DNA of 26,575 bases. Origin: a virus. The DNA is taken from positions 1 through 26,575 of IMG/VR virus record IMGVR_UViG_3300042453_003902; one strand, given 5' to 3'. The position numbers were made by a program, and so were the translations under genes. This document shows, piece by piece, positions 5,955 through 14,954 of the stretch (its first letter is position 1; the number at the start of each line of letters is the position of its first letter). The notes below the pieces were generated by a model that saw only the letters and a list, made by a program, of their open reading frames with translations, did not search any database and was not told where the DNA came from.

Positions 5955-8633
5955 GTGGCAGACGAATCTATTTCAGTAAAAATTGATGGTGATGCCAGGG
6001 GTTTTATCAAAGCAAGTGCGGAAGTTGCTAAAGCTGCCGAAAAGATGGCAGATACAGCAGAAGCCGCAATGGGTGATGCTGCTAAAGCCGCAAACAACCT
6101 CGAAGAAGAAATAAAGCAAGTAGGTAATGAGGCGGCGAAAGCAGCCCCAAAAGTAGACGGGCTTAATAAGTCACAGAGTGATTCCGCGAAAAGCAGTAAA
6201 GAAGCGGTAAGTGCATTTCAAAGCCTGAAAAATGCAACTAATGCGGCATTTGCAGCAATCATCACCAATCCATTTGGACAATTCGCAGCAGCCGTTGCTG
6301 TTGTAACCAAAGTCATCAATGAAGCCACAGAATCAGAACGGGAAGCCGCTGCAATGTTTGCGGCTTTCGGAAAAGATACAGCGGGGCTTGAAAAGACTTC
6401 CCGCCTGGTAAAAGAACTGGCAGATAGCACTGGCCTGTTTGATGAAGGCAATATTGCAGCAGGCGCAGCAGCCCTTAAAGAATTAGGGGCCACGCAAGGG
6501 CAGATTGAAGCCCTGTTGCCCGCTGCAACCAATCTTGCTGCTGTTTATGGCACAACCATACCTGATGCTGTTAAACGCCTGGCAGGTGGCATTGTAGGTA
6601 GCACTGAAGGCCTGCGCAATTTCGGCATTAACGTCAAGAACAATTCAACCACTGCCGAAAGATACGCTGCCATCCTGGAACGAAATGCCAGGGCCACCGA
6701 AGAAACAAAGCGGCTTTCAGATGGCCTTACGGGTTCCATGGCCCGCCTTGGTGTTGCAACCAATGAAGCGTTTGGCTCATTTGGTGAAAACTTCAGTGGC
6801 GCATTAACGCTTGCCATCGATGGCCTTACAAAACTGCTTCAGGCCATTGCTCTAATCCCGCCAGCGGTTAAACTCGTTGCAGAAAGCATTGTTGGCCTTA
6901 GTGGCAATATTGCCATTGCTATGGGTTCCATTGGGGAATCCTTGGAGAATCTATTTACAGGCAAGGGATTCAAAAGCCCGAAAACTGATATGTTCTGGAA
7001 CGCCTGGCGTAAGCAGGGCCAGGAATCCATTGATAAAACCTATAACGAATTCCAGAAGCGCCTTGGGGCCCTTCTTGGTGGGCCTACTGGCGCAGCTGTA
7101 GGAACTAATGGAATCCCTGATGTATCCAGTGGTTTGATTAAGCCACCAGGTGAGGAATCCTCGCCTGATGCCAAGAAACCTAAGACATTGTTGGAACGTG
7201 CGCAGGAACTTGCACGAACCATGATGTTGTATGGCAAAACCCAGGCAGAAGCGCAGGCGGCGGCTGGCGAGGAAATTCTAAAGGGTATTAATGCATGGGG
7301 TTTGAAGACTAAGCCTGGCCAGCCTGTTGTCGCTATCGGTAGCGCAGCAGGTGCACTAAAGCGCCAGCAAGAAGCCGGATTCCCTGGTGTTGATACCAGT
7401 AAAATATCGATGAACGATATTATGGCCGTTTTCGGATTTACCAGTGGTGGACAGCAGGCTAGCCGTCAAAATTTGATTACCGAAAGACTTTCCAAGCTGG
7501 AAACTCTACCTAGTGACTTTGCTAATATTTCTGACAAACTTGCGCTAGTTGCAGATGCTATCCGCCTTGCAGAATTAAATGTTAGAACGGCTCTGCCTGG
7601 TGACGAAGAAGAAGCCGCACGCAAGAACCTGCGCGACCTTAAGAACCAACAAACTAACCTTCTTAAGACGCAATCGGACATAAACGGGCAATTTCTTACC
7701 AAGTTTGCCGATGTCCTGAGTAGTTTTCTTGGCCAGTTTGCAAGCACGATAGGTGCATCATTTGCAGGCGGGCAAGGCGCAACAGGCGGTGATAAAGCCA
7801 GAGGATTTGCTGGTTTATTGCAAGGTGGCCTTGGAATCGCTGGAATGGCAGCAGGCCAGGCCACAATGATGCTTGGATCTATAACTGTCCCGGTTGTAGC
7901 GGTCATTGCTGCTGTTGGTTCGGCTATTGGTGTTCTTGGCAATATACTTGGTGGATTTTTGGACCAAACAGATCAGAACTTGGAAATAGCTAAAGAACAA
8001 TTGCAAGTTGCCAGAGATTCGCAGACTAGACTTGCACAAATTCAGGCTAACACTGGTAAATCCATAACTGAAGCAGGATTATCCGCTGGATTCATAACTG
8101 AATCACAAGCGGCTATTGAATCTCTTTTTTCTGGATTGCGGTCAGTTGCTGCATCAAATATGGGCACTTTGGGTGTTACTGGTCAAAAATTTGGAACTGT
8201 TGGCCAAATTCAAAATAAAATCACTGATTATTTGCAGGCTAATCCAGATGAGCTAAAAAGAATTGTTGAACCATTTGTAAAAGCAGGTGGTTCTGATAAG
8301 GCACTTACGGCTCTAACATATGCCCTTAGAGACTTGCCTGGTGAAGTTGGAGATGGCTTCTTTGGATTATTGCCAGAACAACGTAATTCTTTCATCGATG
8401 AGCTAGTAAAAGTATTCGGTGGTCTATCTGGTATGAAGAAAACAGAAGAAGAAAGAAAGTTTGATGCAGAAATGGCTGCAATTGGCTCCACTCCAAGAAA
8501 TCCGGTCTATGTATACGATGTGACGCCTAAAGAAGAGCAATTTACATTTGCTCCTAGGGAAGCGTTCTTCCGGGCTGCATCGATGCGCCAGCTAGGATAC
8601 AACGACGTTAATCTGTCAGCCGCACGGGCATAG
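5955..8633 (+). CDS. Tape measure protein
   Basis: An 892-residue protein starting at GTG 5955 (AGGGG upstream, two bases after the chaperone stop). The N-terminal 90 residues are Ala/Lys/Glu-rich and coiled-coil-like; hydrophobic stretches follow at about 90-115 and 280-320, and a strongly hydrophobic Gly/Ala region lies at about 600-680 (GITVPVVAVIAAVG-like). This is the usual build of tape measure proteins, which set tail length and may help DNA entry. Position after the G/GT chaperones confirms it. Roughly the last fifth of the gene (about 7960-8500) looks richer in A and T than the rest. There is no obvious lysozyme or peptidase domain. Confidence 0.85.
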   Translation: MADESISVKIDGDARGFIKASAEVAKAAEKMADTAEAAMGDAAKAANNLEEEIKQVGNEAAKAAPKVDGLNKSQSDSAKSSKEAVSAFQSLKNATNAAFAAIITNPFGQFAAAVAVVTKVINEATESEREAAAMFAAFGKDTAGLEKTSRLVKELADSTGLFDEGNIAAGAAALKELGATQGQIEALLPAATNLAAVYGTTIPDAVKRLAGGIVGSTEGLRNFGINVKNNSTTAERYAAILERNARATEETKRLSDGLTGSMARLGVATNEAFGSFGENFSGALTLAIDGLTKLLQAIALIPPAVKLVAESIVGLSGNIAIAMGSIGESLENLFTGKGFKSPKTDMFWNAWRKQGQESIDKTYNEFQKRLGALLGGPTGAAVGTNGIPDVSSGLIKPPGEESSPDAKKPKTLLERAQELARTMMLYGKTQAEAQAAAGEEILKGINAWGLKTKPGQPVVAIGSAAGALKRQQEAGFPGVDTSKISMNDIMAVFGFTSGGQQASRQNLITERLSKLETLPSDFANISDKLALVADAIRLAELNVRTALPGDEEEAARKNLRDLKNQQTNLLKTQSDINGQFLTKFADVLSSFLGQFASTIGASFAGGQGATGGDKARGFAGLLQGGLGIAGMAAGQATMMLGSITVPVVAVIAAVGSAIGVLGNILGGFLDQTDQNLEIAKEQLQVARDSQTRLAQIQANTGKSITEAGLSAGFITESQAAIESLFSGLRSVAASNMGTLGVTGQKFGTVGQIQNKITDYLQANPDELKRIVEPFVKAGGSDKALTALTYALRDLPGEVGDGFFGLLPEQRNSFIDELVKVFGGLSGMKKTEEERKFDAEMAAIGSTPRNPVYVYDVTPKEEQFTFAPREAFFRAASMRQLGYNDVNLSAARA

Positions 8634-8641
8634 GTGGGCAA

Positions 8642-11383
8642 ATGATCACTAGAGAACGGGATGCAGGTAGGACGCTACCCAGCATTGTTGATAGCCAGGC
8701 CATGGGCCTTACCTTCAGCTTCAGGATTGCGGATACCAACGGGGTAAAGAACAGCAATACGAACTGGGTCTATTACGAACTGCCCGCATCTGCTGTTGTA
8801 AGCAGGAATCGTTCTTGTTCGTGCGATCAGATGTCGCAGCAAGTTAGTCTGACGATTCTTGAAGACCTGTTGCCCGATTACTACACCATCCAGCCTTTTA
8901 TGGTGCTGGAAATTGATTTGGTAGATAGGGATGGGTTTCGATGGCCGTACCATACCGGGCCTATCGATAGCATTAGAGAAAGCTACAACATTGTAGATAA
9001 CAGCATCAGAAAGACGCTTGAAATCAACTCGTTTGGTGTTTTGCAGAATACCAAGGATGCTTTCTACATTGCGCAATATTGGAGCCCTGCAACTAGCACT
9101 TTTACAGGCAACCTTACGGGCTATGCCACGGTAAAGCACTTCAGTTACACGGGCATTGGTCGCGTCCCTGGTACAGTGCAACTTATTGATGGCAGCATGA
9201 ACAGTGCGGAAGTGCTTACAACGGGCACTTTCCCTGGTGTTGTTGTTTCTACCAATAGCGATTTCAGTGCACCGTATACCCGTGGGGTACAGTACGAAAT
9301 AACCAATAGCGCAGGCGTGCTTCTGGTTCCAGCCACTAGCAAGAATGAGCCACTGTATATCAAGTGGATTATTACCGAACCAAATGCGCAGCTGTATATC
9401 AAATTCTGGACAGTGGACTATTTTGCTGTATCCAGAACCACGCTTGCTTCTTTTCCCGCAATTATTCGTCTGCCTGATTACTCGCAGGCATTTACTTACG
9501 CTTTGCAGCCGCCTTTAAAGCGGTATCTGTGGGATGACTTCGTTACTACCATTGCTAGTGGGGCAACCACTACAATCGTTACACCAATCGACACTTCAGG
9601 CTATAAACTCATTGCGGGTAACCCTGCTGGGGCTCCTACTGAATTTGTGGAATGGCAGCGGGCAGATACAGGCGCCAGGGAAGTTAGGCAGGTATCTAGC
9701 ATCAATGCGGGCACTGGGGCCGTCACTGTAAGCTCTGCTTTCTCTTCTGCGCCTGTTGCAGGAGATTACTTGCGTGTTGTGACGACCAGGCCGTTCCCTA
9801 GCTTTGAAAGATTCAATAACAACCAACTTTCTGGCCTACAGAACCAACCAACATTTGCGAAAACGTCTGGTGGTACGTCTTATTCAAAAGGTGGATTTGA
9901 AGTCAAACCAGAACAGGGGATCGTGGTTCCAACTTATGGAAATCACTTTGATAGTAGCACTGCCCTTGTATACGTTAGCAATCTGATCGTGAATAACGTA
10001 TCTGAAGGAACACTGGGGACAGATAACCGTGTTGAAACCCTGGTCTATAGTGCTTTGACGGATTATGTAGGAACTAGCAAGGTTCTTACGGGGAATCCTG
10101 CGGATGGTGCCAATTACTATGGCAACCATACCAAAATGAACGCATTTGTGAATGTCCTGGATGCTAGTGGCGAAACTAGCCAGGCATTGTTGCAAAAGGT
10201 AGCTACAAACGGATTTCCGCCAAACGGTAAGCTGTTCGATAGGCCAGACGGTACGGTATTGGTGGCTGCTTTGCGGCAGTCGCCAGTTAGCCAATACACC
10301 ATTGGCAATGTTATTTCAGTGTCGAAAGAAAACAGCCCTGCGCAGCCTACTGCTGTTACCGTCATCAGTAAATTCCCTGAAAGTCAGCGCCTTAATCGTG
10401 GTTTGTTCCAGGCGTGGGAAATTTCTGGTTCTAATATCGCAAACTTCAATTATTTGTTTGATGGTATCGAAAACGCAGACCCAACCAATACAGGAACCGA
10501 TAGTATATTTGCTTCCGTTGCTTTGCCTAACTTTGGCGACGTGCTTATTACTGTTCCTGACTTTGGCCCAATCGTTTTGGACCCATTAGACAAGATTGTA
10601 ATTAAAGGCCTAACTGGTGTTGTTGTTGCAAGCCTGTTGGTCAAAAACTCTAGCACTAATGCATATACGAAACAGAATTACTTTTGGGGAGGACAGCCCA
10701 AGGTAATTCAGCAGGATAGCCCGCTTGAAATCGATGCCAAGGATTTCCAGGCTGCATATCAGGCCTATAAAGGTGAAACTGGTTTTAGCCCTGGTCGTCA
10801 GGCCTTCATTTATTTGCGATTTGATAATACGAACCTGGTCCAGGTTGGCGGTAACAACATGGCTCCACGCATTACCGAAATAGAGCTATGGTCTAAATAC
10901 AATTGCAGTTGGACAGCACTGTTAACCGATGACTTGGTAGAAACCAACGACACTAGCACTTACCCGACAGGATGGAACAGCTATAGCTCTGTTACTAATG
11001 TCGGTTCTATCTGGTGGAAGCGTGGTGTTAGCATAACTAGCCACAAGTATATGAACCCTAGTGTCCTGAAACGAATCCAGCCCCTGTATAACGCAAACTG
11101 GACTAGCAACAGGCCTAGGATGACCGTAATTAACCAGACTAGAATCAGCATCACGGAATGTCGCCAGATTGCAGAGAGATATATCGATGAAATGGCTATC
11201 AAGTCTGCCGAGTATACGGTAGATGCTCTATTCGATCCGCGCGTGGAACTAGGGGACACTGTTACGGTAAATCTGCCTGATGGTTCGTGTTTGGACCTGT
11301 TTGTATGGCAGATTAGCGATAGTGGCGGGCCTGGCCCCATGATGGCCACCTATAAATTGGTGGATTATAGTGGGGTTGCCTAG
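8642..11383 (+). CDS. Tail hub / tail-tip protein candidate
   Basis: A 913-residue protein eight bases after the tape measure stop, start ATG 8642 with TAGGTGGG upstream. Residues about 60-130 (QVSLTILEDLLPDYY, MVLEIDLVDRDG, GPIDSIRESYN) look like the paired beta-barrel pattern of baseplate/tail hub proteins. A long middle of beta-rich sequence is followed by a C-terminal region (YTVDALFDPRVELGDTVTVNLPDG then WQISDSGGPGP) typical of the closing barrel of tail hub proteins. A tail-tip role therefore fits both sequence pattern and position. A Cys-x-Cys (SCSCDQ) near residue 59 is unusual. Confidence 0.55.
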   Translation: MITRERDAGRTLPSIVDSQAMGLTFSFRIADTNGVKNSNTNWVYYELPASAVVSRNRSCSCDQMSQQVSLTILEDLLPDYYTIQPFMVLEIDLVDRDGFRWPYHTGPIDSIRESYNIVDNSIRKTLEINSFGVLQNTKDAFYIAQYWSPATSTFTGNLTGYATVKHFSYTGIGRVPGTVQLIDGSMNSAEVLTTGTFPGVVVSTNSDFSAPYTRGVQYEITNSAGVLLVPATSKNEPLYIKWIITEPNAQLYIKFWTVDYFAVSRTTLASFPAIIRLPDYSQAFTYALQPPLKRYLWDDFVTTIASGATTTIVTPIDTSGYKLIAGNPAGAPTEFVEWQRADTGAREVRQVSSINAGTGAVTVSSAFSSAPVAGDYLRVVTTRPFPSFERFNNNQLSGLQNQPTFAKTSGGTSYSKGGFEVKPEQGIVVPTYGNHFDSSTALVYVSNLIVNNVSEGTLGTDNRVETLVYSALTDYVGTSKVLTGNPADGANYYGNHTKMNAFVNVLDASGETSQALLQKVATNGFPPNGKLFDRPDGTVLVAALRQSPVSQYTIGNVISVSKENSPAQPTAVTVISKFPESQRLNRGLFQAWEISGSNIANFNYLFDGIENADPTNTGTDSIFASVALPNFGDVLITVPDFGPIVLDPLDKIVIKGLTGVVVASLLVKNSSTNAYTKQNYFWGGQPKVIQQDSPLEIDAKDFQAAYQAYKGETGFSPGRQAFIYLRFDNTNLVQVGGNNMAPRITEIELWSKYNCSWTALLTDDLVETNDTSTYPTGWNSYSSVTNVGSIWWKRGVSITSHKYMNPSVLKRIQPLYNANWTSNRPRMTVINQTRISITECRQIAERYIDEMAIKSAEYTVDALFDPRVELGDTVTVNLPDGSCLDLFVWQISDSGGPGPMMATYKLVDYSGVA

Positions 11384-11411
11384 CAAGTTGCTGCTAGCCG
11401 TTCTGTAAGGC

Positions 11412-11453
11412 CCTGGATTCAATTCTGTTTTCAAACAGGATGAATCACCCAGG
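11412..11453 (+). terminator. Nested stem-loop A
   Basis: Arms CCTG+GATTCA+CTGTTT (11412-11430) pair with AAACAG+TGAATC+CAGG (11433-11453), 16 pairs interrupted by internal loops ATT/GA and -/ACC. There is no T-run follows, so terminator is a guess; an attenuator or RNA-stability element is equally possible. Confidence 0.45.
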
Positions 11454-11459
11454 CAAGTT

Positions 11460-11520
11460 ATTTCAGGCCCCTGGAAAGCCATCCTAGAAAGCCGGTTTTC
11501 CAGGATTGAACGCCTGAAAT
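11460..11520 (+). terminator. Nested stem-loop B
   Basis: The outer arms ATTTCAGG (11460-11467) and CCTGAAAT (11513-11520) are perfectly complementary. Inside them CCTGGAAAGCC (11470-11480) pairs with GGTTTTCCAGG (11494-11504) with one wobble. The right outer arm lies in the spacer of the promoter candidate at 11506-11534. Confidence 0.45.
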
Positions 11521-11534
11521 GGCAAATCTATACT
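11506..11534 (+). promoter_or_regulatory. Sigma70-type promoter candidate for receptor-binding and lysis genes
   Basis: TTGAAC (11506-11511), a 17-base spacer and TATACT (11529-11534) are 4/6 and 5/6 matches to the bacterial -35 and -10 consensus. It sits about 26 bases before the GTG of the next gene and after the two stem-loops, a sensible place to start a late sub-operon. Confidence 0.4.
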
Positions 11535-11560
11535 AGATAAGTCAGATGGAGGGATGATCT

Positions 11561-14161
11561 GTGACCAAACCTTACGGGCCTATTGTGGGGCAGATTCATC
11601 TGGACGATGGCACCCATACCAAATTTATTTGGGTAGACGAACAGGGCCTACAGAACCCAGCGGGTAATGCTGTTGGTTCGATGGTAGATACTTTCGCTGG
11701 CCCCGTGATGCTTCAACCTAATTGGGTTGCAACACCGATTAGATCCCTAACTTTCCCTGGCTACCTATTCCCGATTGCATCTAGCGTAACGGTAACCACT
11801 GGCCAGAAAGAAATGATGGATTGGTTTCGCAAGGTATACGATCGTATCGGCAAACCTGGTATCAATTCACGGGTTACTATTGGCAATTCCTACTATCGTG
11901 GGTTTCCTGATGCAGTAGAAATTAACAAGTTTAAAAGCCATGGAAAGATCCTTGGCTATAACTTCGATTTGCGTCCTAATGAAGGAGCCTGGATTCAGTC
12001 ATATCGTAGTGCCATTAACCCAGGTGGATTTGCTCGCATTAGGTACGATTCGCCATTCTTGGAGCGTTCTAGCACGGCCACTATCGCTAGCACTCCATTT
12101 CTAATCAATAATCCTGGCGATATGCCAACCAAACTGGTTTGCACGCTAACGTTCAGTGCGGCAATCAGAACCACGCGCTTTTTTCTGCGAGTTATTCCGA
12201 AAGATGGGCAGCAGGCGCAGCGTGTTGCGCTAACTCCTAACTCTAGTGGAGTTGCATACGTTTCTGAATTAGATAACGTGTACCTTGCACCTGGCGATAA
12301 CTATTTGCGGGTTGAAGAAGCCAGTGGCGCATATGTGACCACTAGCACTATCCACATTAGTTGCTATGGAACTAAGTGGCGCTATTCCAGCCCCAGCGGG
12401 CCAGACCTTTGGCCTACGCTTGCAGCGTCCAGGCGGACAAGAGGCTACTATAGCACTAGTACCACTAGCACTAGCAGCCAGAGCATCAGATTTCCTGATG
12501 AAGTGCGGCAAGGCACCATAGATAACTACAATGCCAATAATGCTGGGGTTATTGTTGAAGCAGACAGCAATAACGTGCTTCGTGCTTCAGAAGATCACGA
12601 CAACGTTACTTATTGGACAGTAAATAACGCAAGCGTTACTCCAAACAACATTGCAAGCCCTAACAATACCAATACTGGCGACAGAATCACTAATACAGCC
12701 CTTCTAGGTGGTGTTTATCAGGATTACACGACATCTGCTGCGAGCAAGTGGACTTTTAGCCTATTTGCTAAAACTGCAACATCAGGAACGACAATTAACC
12801 TAGCAATTGACGACATAACTGGTGGCGCGCCTGGAACTAACCTTGTTTCAACCAACTTCACGATAACTTCATCGTGGCAGCGCTTCAGTGTTACAACGCC
12901 TGCTTCTGTTGCGAGTGCGCGTATTTTGCGCGTTCAAATTGGTATTCCTAACGTCATTGGTGGAAATGCAGACGTTTGGGGTTCACAACTTGAAGCACTA
13001 AGCTATCGGTCTAGTTATATTCCTAGTCCGACCTGGGCTAGCACTAGTAATAGCTTTCGTGGCATGGATACGATTTATCTGGATAATCCTCACAATTACC
13101 TGGCTTACAGCAACGATTTCTTCAAACAGACGACCACGCAAGGAACACCAGGCCTTTGGTTTCTTGATAGTGGTTGCACTATCAGCAACACGCGAGTAGC
13201 AGGGCCAGATATAACGCCTTTAACGGCCACGCAGATTACTTACGCTGCATCTGGTGACTATATCGAGCAAACCATTATCAACAGCGAAATGCTTACGGGT
13301 CTTACCCGTGTAGTGCTGTCTGGATGGGTACGCAATAGCAGCACTACAGCCAGAAGCAGCATACTGTTTGGCATCGTTAATCAGGCCGGAACCAGTATTA
13401 ACAGCGCTACCTTTACCACTTACGAAAACTGGACCAGGTTTGCGATCCCGTTCAACATTTCCGCAGGAACCACGGTAGGGCGTATCCGAATTGAAGGAAC
13501 AGGTGCAAATACCCAGTATATCTATGGTTTGCAGCTAACTAACCATGCATGGGTTGGCGATACGTCATCACCTATCCCTGAATTGCCGGAAGTATATACA
13601 GAAACCCAGGCTAGTCCGATCTTGCCAGACAATACGGGTAACTGGCCTGTTTGGATGTCGCAGAATGGATATGTTCAATTCGACATCAGAAATAACGAGA
13701 CATCCAGGCCAGACGCAGAAGGCAGATTGTTTTTTGGTGGCTTTAGCAATACTGGTGCTATTCCAGAGCATCCAGTTTGCTATCGAGCAAGCGCAACCAC
13801 TTCTGCTAACAACAATGTGACGTTTTATCGTAGAACTATCGCAAGTGGCATTGTGGCTGCAATTGATACAGCAGTTAACCTATATGATGGCGCTTTTCAT
13901 ACAATCAGACTTGAATGGTTCAACTATGTTTTGAACAATGCAAGGATTATGCAGGTAAAGCTGTTTATTGATGGTGTATTGCGTCAAACAACCAATGCAG
14001 GTGCATCAGAAACAGCATGGGCCACGCCACCTAAAATGATCTTTGCGCAGGGTAGAAACGTGATGATTTCTACACAGACTTTTAGATGCAATAGCGTCTA
14101 TAAGAACATTTCTATGGGCGTTCCCGAATTGCCAGCAGGCGCTATCCCTGCGGAATACTAG
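11561..14161 (+). CDS. Modular distal-tail / receptor-binding protein
   Basis: An 866-residue protein starting at GTG 11561; GGAGGG lies seven bases upstream and the nearby ATG at 11554 is out of frame. The N-terminal part (about 45-150: MLQPNWVATPIRSLTFPGY, ILGYNFDLRPNEGAWI) resembles distal-tail-type modules that attach to the tail tip. Two similar beta-sandwich modules follow (about 335-490 and 505-680), each with a W..F-type strand (SSWQRFSV; ENWTRFAI) and a closing WGSQLEAL or YGLQL motif, as in carbohydrate-binding modules. The C-terminal about 160 residues (YVQFDIRNNE, AFHTIRLEWFNYVL, LFIDGVLRQTT) look like a LamG/concanavalin-type domain. The layout suggests binding of a host surface glycan. 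Ser/Thr-rich linkers separate modules. Confidence 0.6.
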   Translation: MTKPYGPIVGQIHLDDGTHTKFIWVDEQGLQNPAGNAVGSMVDTFAGPVMLQPNWVATPIRSLTFPGYLFPIASSVTVTTGQKEMMDWFRKVYDRIGKPGINSRVTIGNSYYRGFPDAVEINKFKSHGKILGYNFDLRPNEGAWIQSYRSAINPGGFARIRYDSPFLERSSTATIASTPFLINNPGDMPTKLVCTLTFSAAIRTTRFFLRVIPKDGQQAQRVALTPNSSGVAYVSELDNVYLAPGDNYLRVEEASGAYVTTSTIHISCYGTKWRYSSPSGPDLWPTLAASRRTRGYYSTSTTSTSSQSIRFPDEVRQGTIDNYNANNAGVIVEADSNNVLRASEDHDNVTYWTVNNASVTPNNIASPNNTNTGDRITNTALLGGVYQDYTTSAASKWTFSLFAKTATSGTTINLAIDDITGGAPGTNLVSTNFTITSSWQRFSVTTPASVASARILRVQIGIPNVIGGNADVWGSQLEALSYRSSYIPSPTWASTSNSFRGMDTIYLDNPHNYLAYSNDFFKQTTTQGTPGLWFLDSGCTISNTRVAGPDITPLTATQITYAASGDYIEQTIINSEMLTGLTRVVLSGWVRNSSTTARSSILFGIVNQAGTSINSATFTTYENWTRFAIPFNISAGTTVGRIRIEGTGANTQYIYGLQLTNHAWVGDTSSPIPELPEVYTETQASPILPDNTGNWPVWMSQNGYVQFDIRNNETSRPDAEGRLFFGGFSNTGAIPEHPVCYRASATTSANNNVTFYRRTIASGIVAAIDTAVNLYDGAFHTIRLEWFNYVLNNARIMQVKLFIDGVLRQTTNAGASETAWATPPKMIFAQGRNVMISTQTFRCNSVYKNISMGVPELPAGAIPAEY

Positions 14162-14163
14162 TT

Positions 14164-14421
14164 ATGGATAACCAGGACTGGAACGACCTACGCAAATCCG
14201 TTTCTGACATTCACGAAGCTATTGTTGGTTCTACTAACAAAGTTGGCCTTATTGAATGGCAGCGGGCACAAGATGTAAAGTTGGCAGACCTAAGCGCCAG
14301 GCTTACCAGGCTTGAAGGCGCTAAGGAATCGGTAATAGCTACGATTTTGCGGCAGTTATGGCTAGCCGCCTGGGCCAGTTTCATTGGGGCTTTAGCTTAC
14401 AAGATTGGTGGTGGTAACTGA
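14164..14421 (+). CDS. XhlA-like membrane protein of the lysis cassette
   Basis: An 85-residue protein two bases after the receptor-binding gene. The N-terminal 55 residues are charged and coiled-coil-like (LADLSARLTRLEG), followed by one membrane helix (about 57-79, IATILRQLWLAAWASFIGALAY) and a short KIGGGN tail. This is the plan of XhlA-type hemolysin/holin-accessory proteins encoded next to endolysins. The stop TGA overlaps the next ATG as TGATG. Confidence 0.6.
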   Translation: MDNQDWNDLRKSVSDIHEAIVGSTNKVGLIEWQRAQDVKLADLSARLTRLEGAKESVIATILRQLWLAAWASFIGALAYKIGGGN

Positions 14422-14486
14422 TGTGCAAGTGTAGCTGCCCGCATTGCAAGTGCGCTAACTGTTGTGTTTGTGGAGCGAAGAAATGA
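14421..14486 (+). CDS. 21-residue cysteine-rich microprotein
   Basis: ATG at 14421 overlaps the previous stop (TGATG) and the stop TGA (14484-14486) overlaps the endolysin ATG (ATGA). Of 21 residues, eight are Cys (positions 2, 4, 6, 9, 11, 14, 15, 17), one is His (8) and four are Lys; the pattern is CKCSC, PHCKC, NCCVC. It resembles a mini-metallothionein or a metal/redox knuckle and matches no lysis protein that I know. Tight overlap on both sides supports translation by coupling; its last codons also contain the endolysin Shine-Dalgarno site (GGAG). It could instead serve only as a translational relay for the endolysin, but random sequence would rarely give this Cys density. Confidence 0.6.
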   Translation: MCKCSCPHCKCANCCVCGAKK

Positions 14487-14947
14487 GGCTTTCCACTAAC
14501 TTCATTCTGAATGAATTCGTTAATGACGCAGATCCCGTAAAGCCGGATAAAGCCGTCATTGCTAACCTGCAAGAACTTTGCCGCACCGTCCTGGAGCCAC
14601 TTAGAACGCAACTAGGTAAGCCGATTCAAATCACTAGCGGCTATCGTTCCCCTGTTCATAATGCCCGCATCGGTGGGGCAAAAGGCAGCATGCATTGCCT
14701 TGGTATTGCGGCAGATATCGCTGTTCCTGGTGAAAACCATCCAAATACCACGGAACAAATCAAAATGGCCCGCCTGCTGTACCAGAACCCCAATGTAGGT
14801 GGCATCGGGCTTTACGAACGCAAATCCATCATTCATGTGGATATCCGTGAATGGGTTGGTTCGTATCCTTCAATGTGGCTTGAAAACAGGCAGGGCCGTT
14901 ATGTGAAACTTCCGGATCATATCCTGGCGCAGATCACGAGGGGATAG
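14483..14947 (+). CDS. Endolysin, M15-family peptidase
   Basis: A 154-residue protein; ATG 14483 is preferred over upstream in-frame starts because GGAG lies eight bases before it and it forms ATGA with the previous stop. The catalytic domain shows ITSGYRSPVHNARIGG (about 50-65), then SMHCLGIAADI with zinc ligands H71 and D78, and IHVDIR with H118 and D120: the H-x6-D / H-x-D signature of M15 (D-Ala-D-Ala carboxypeptidase / L-Ala-D-Glu type) peptidases. It cleaves peptide bonds in peptidoglycan. No signal peptide is seen, so it should depend on the holin-like neighbours for release. Confidence 0.85.
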   Translation: MRLSTNFILNEFVNDADPVKPDKAVIANLQELCRTVLEPLRTQLGKPIQITSGYRSPVHNARIGGAKGSMHCLGIAADIAVPGENHPNTTEQIKMARLLYQNPNVGGIGLYERKSIIHVDIREWVGSYPSMWLENRQGRYVKLPDHILAQITRG

Positions 14948-14954
14948 GTAGACC

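Larger units (their letters stand above)
11384..11560 (+). other. Structured intergenic region between tail hub and receptor-binding genes
   Basis: This 177-base gene-free stretch is the largest gap inside the tail operon. It contains two successive long stem-loops and a promoter-like sequence (listed separately) before the GTG of the next gene. No open frame with a ribosome-binding site is visible. Confidence 0.7.

Noticed and set aside
7466-7942. A 158-codon minus-strand frame inside the tape measure gene
   Set aside because: Low-complexity Pro/Ser/Ala/Arg product typical of the antisense of an Ala/Gly-rich gene; no start signal.
8675-9181. A 168-codon minus-strand frame inside the tail hub gene
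   Set aside because: Antisense shadow of a clear gene without ribosome-binding site or family resemblance.
9961-11160. Frequent CTAG tetramers
   Set aside because: About ten in 1.2 kb, roughly twice a simple random expectation, and most fall in Thr-Ser or Ala-Ser codon pairs using AGC; codon preference explains it well enough.
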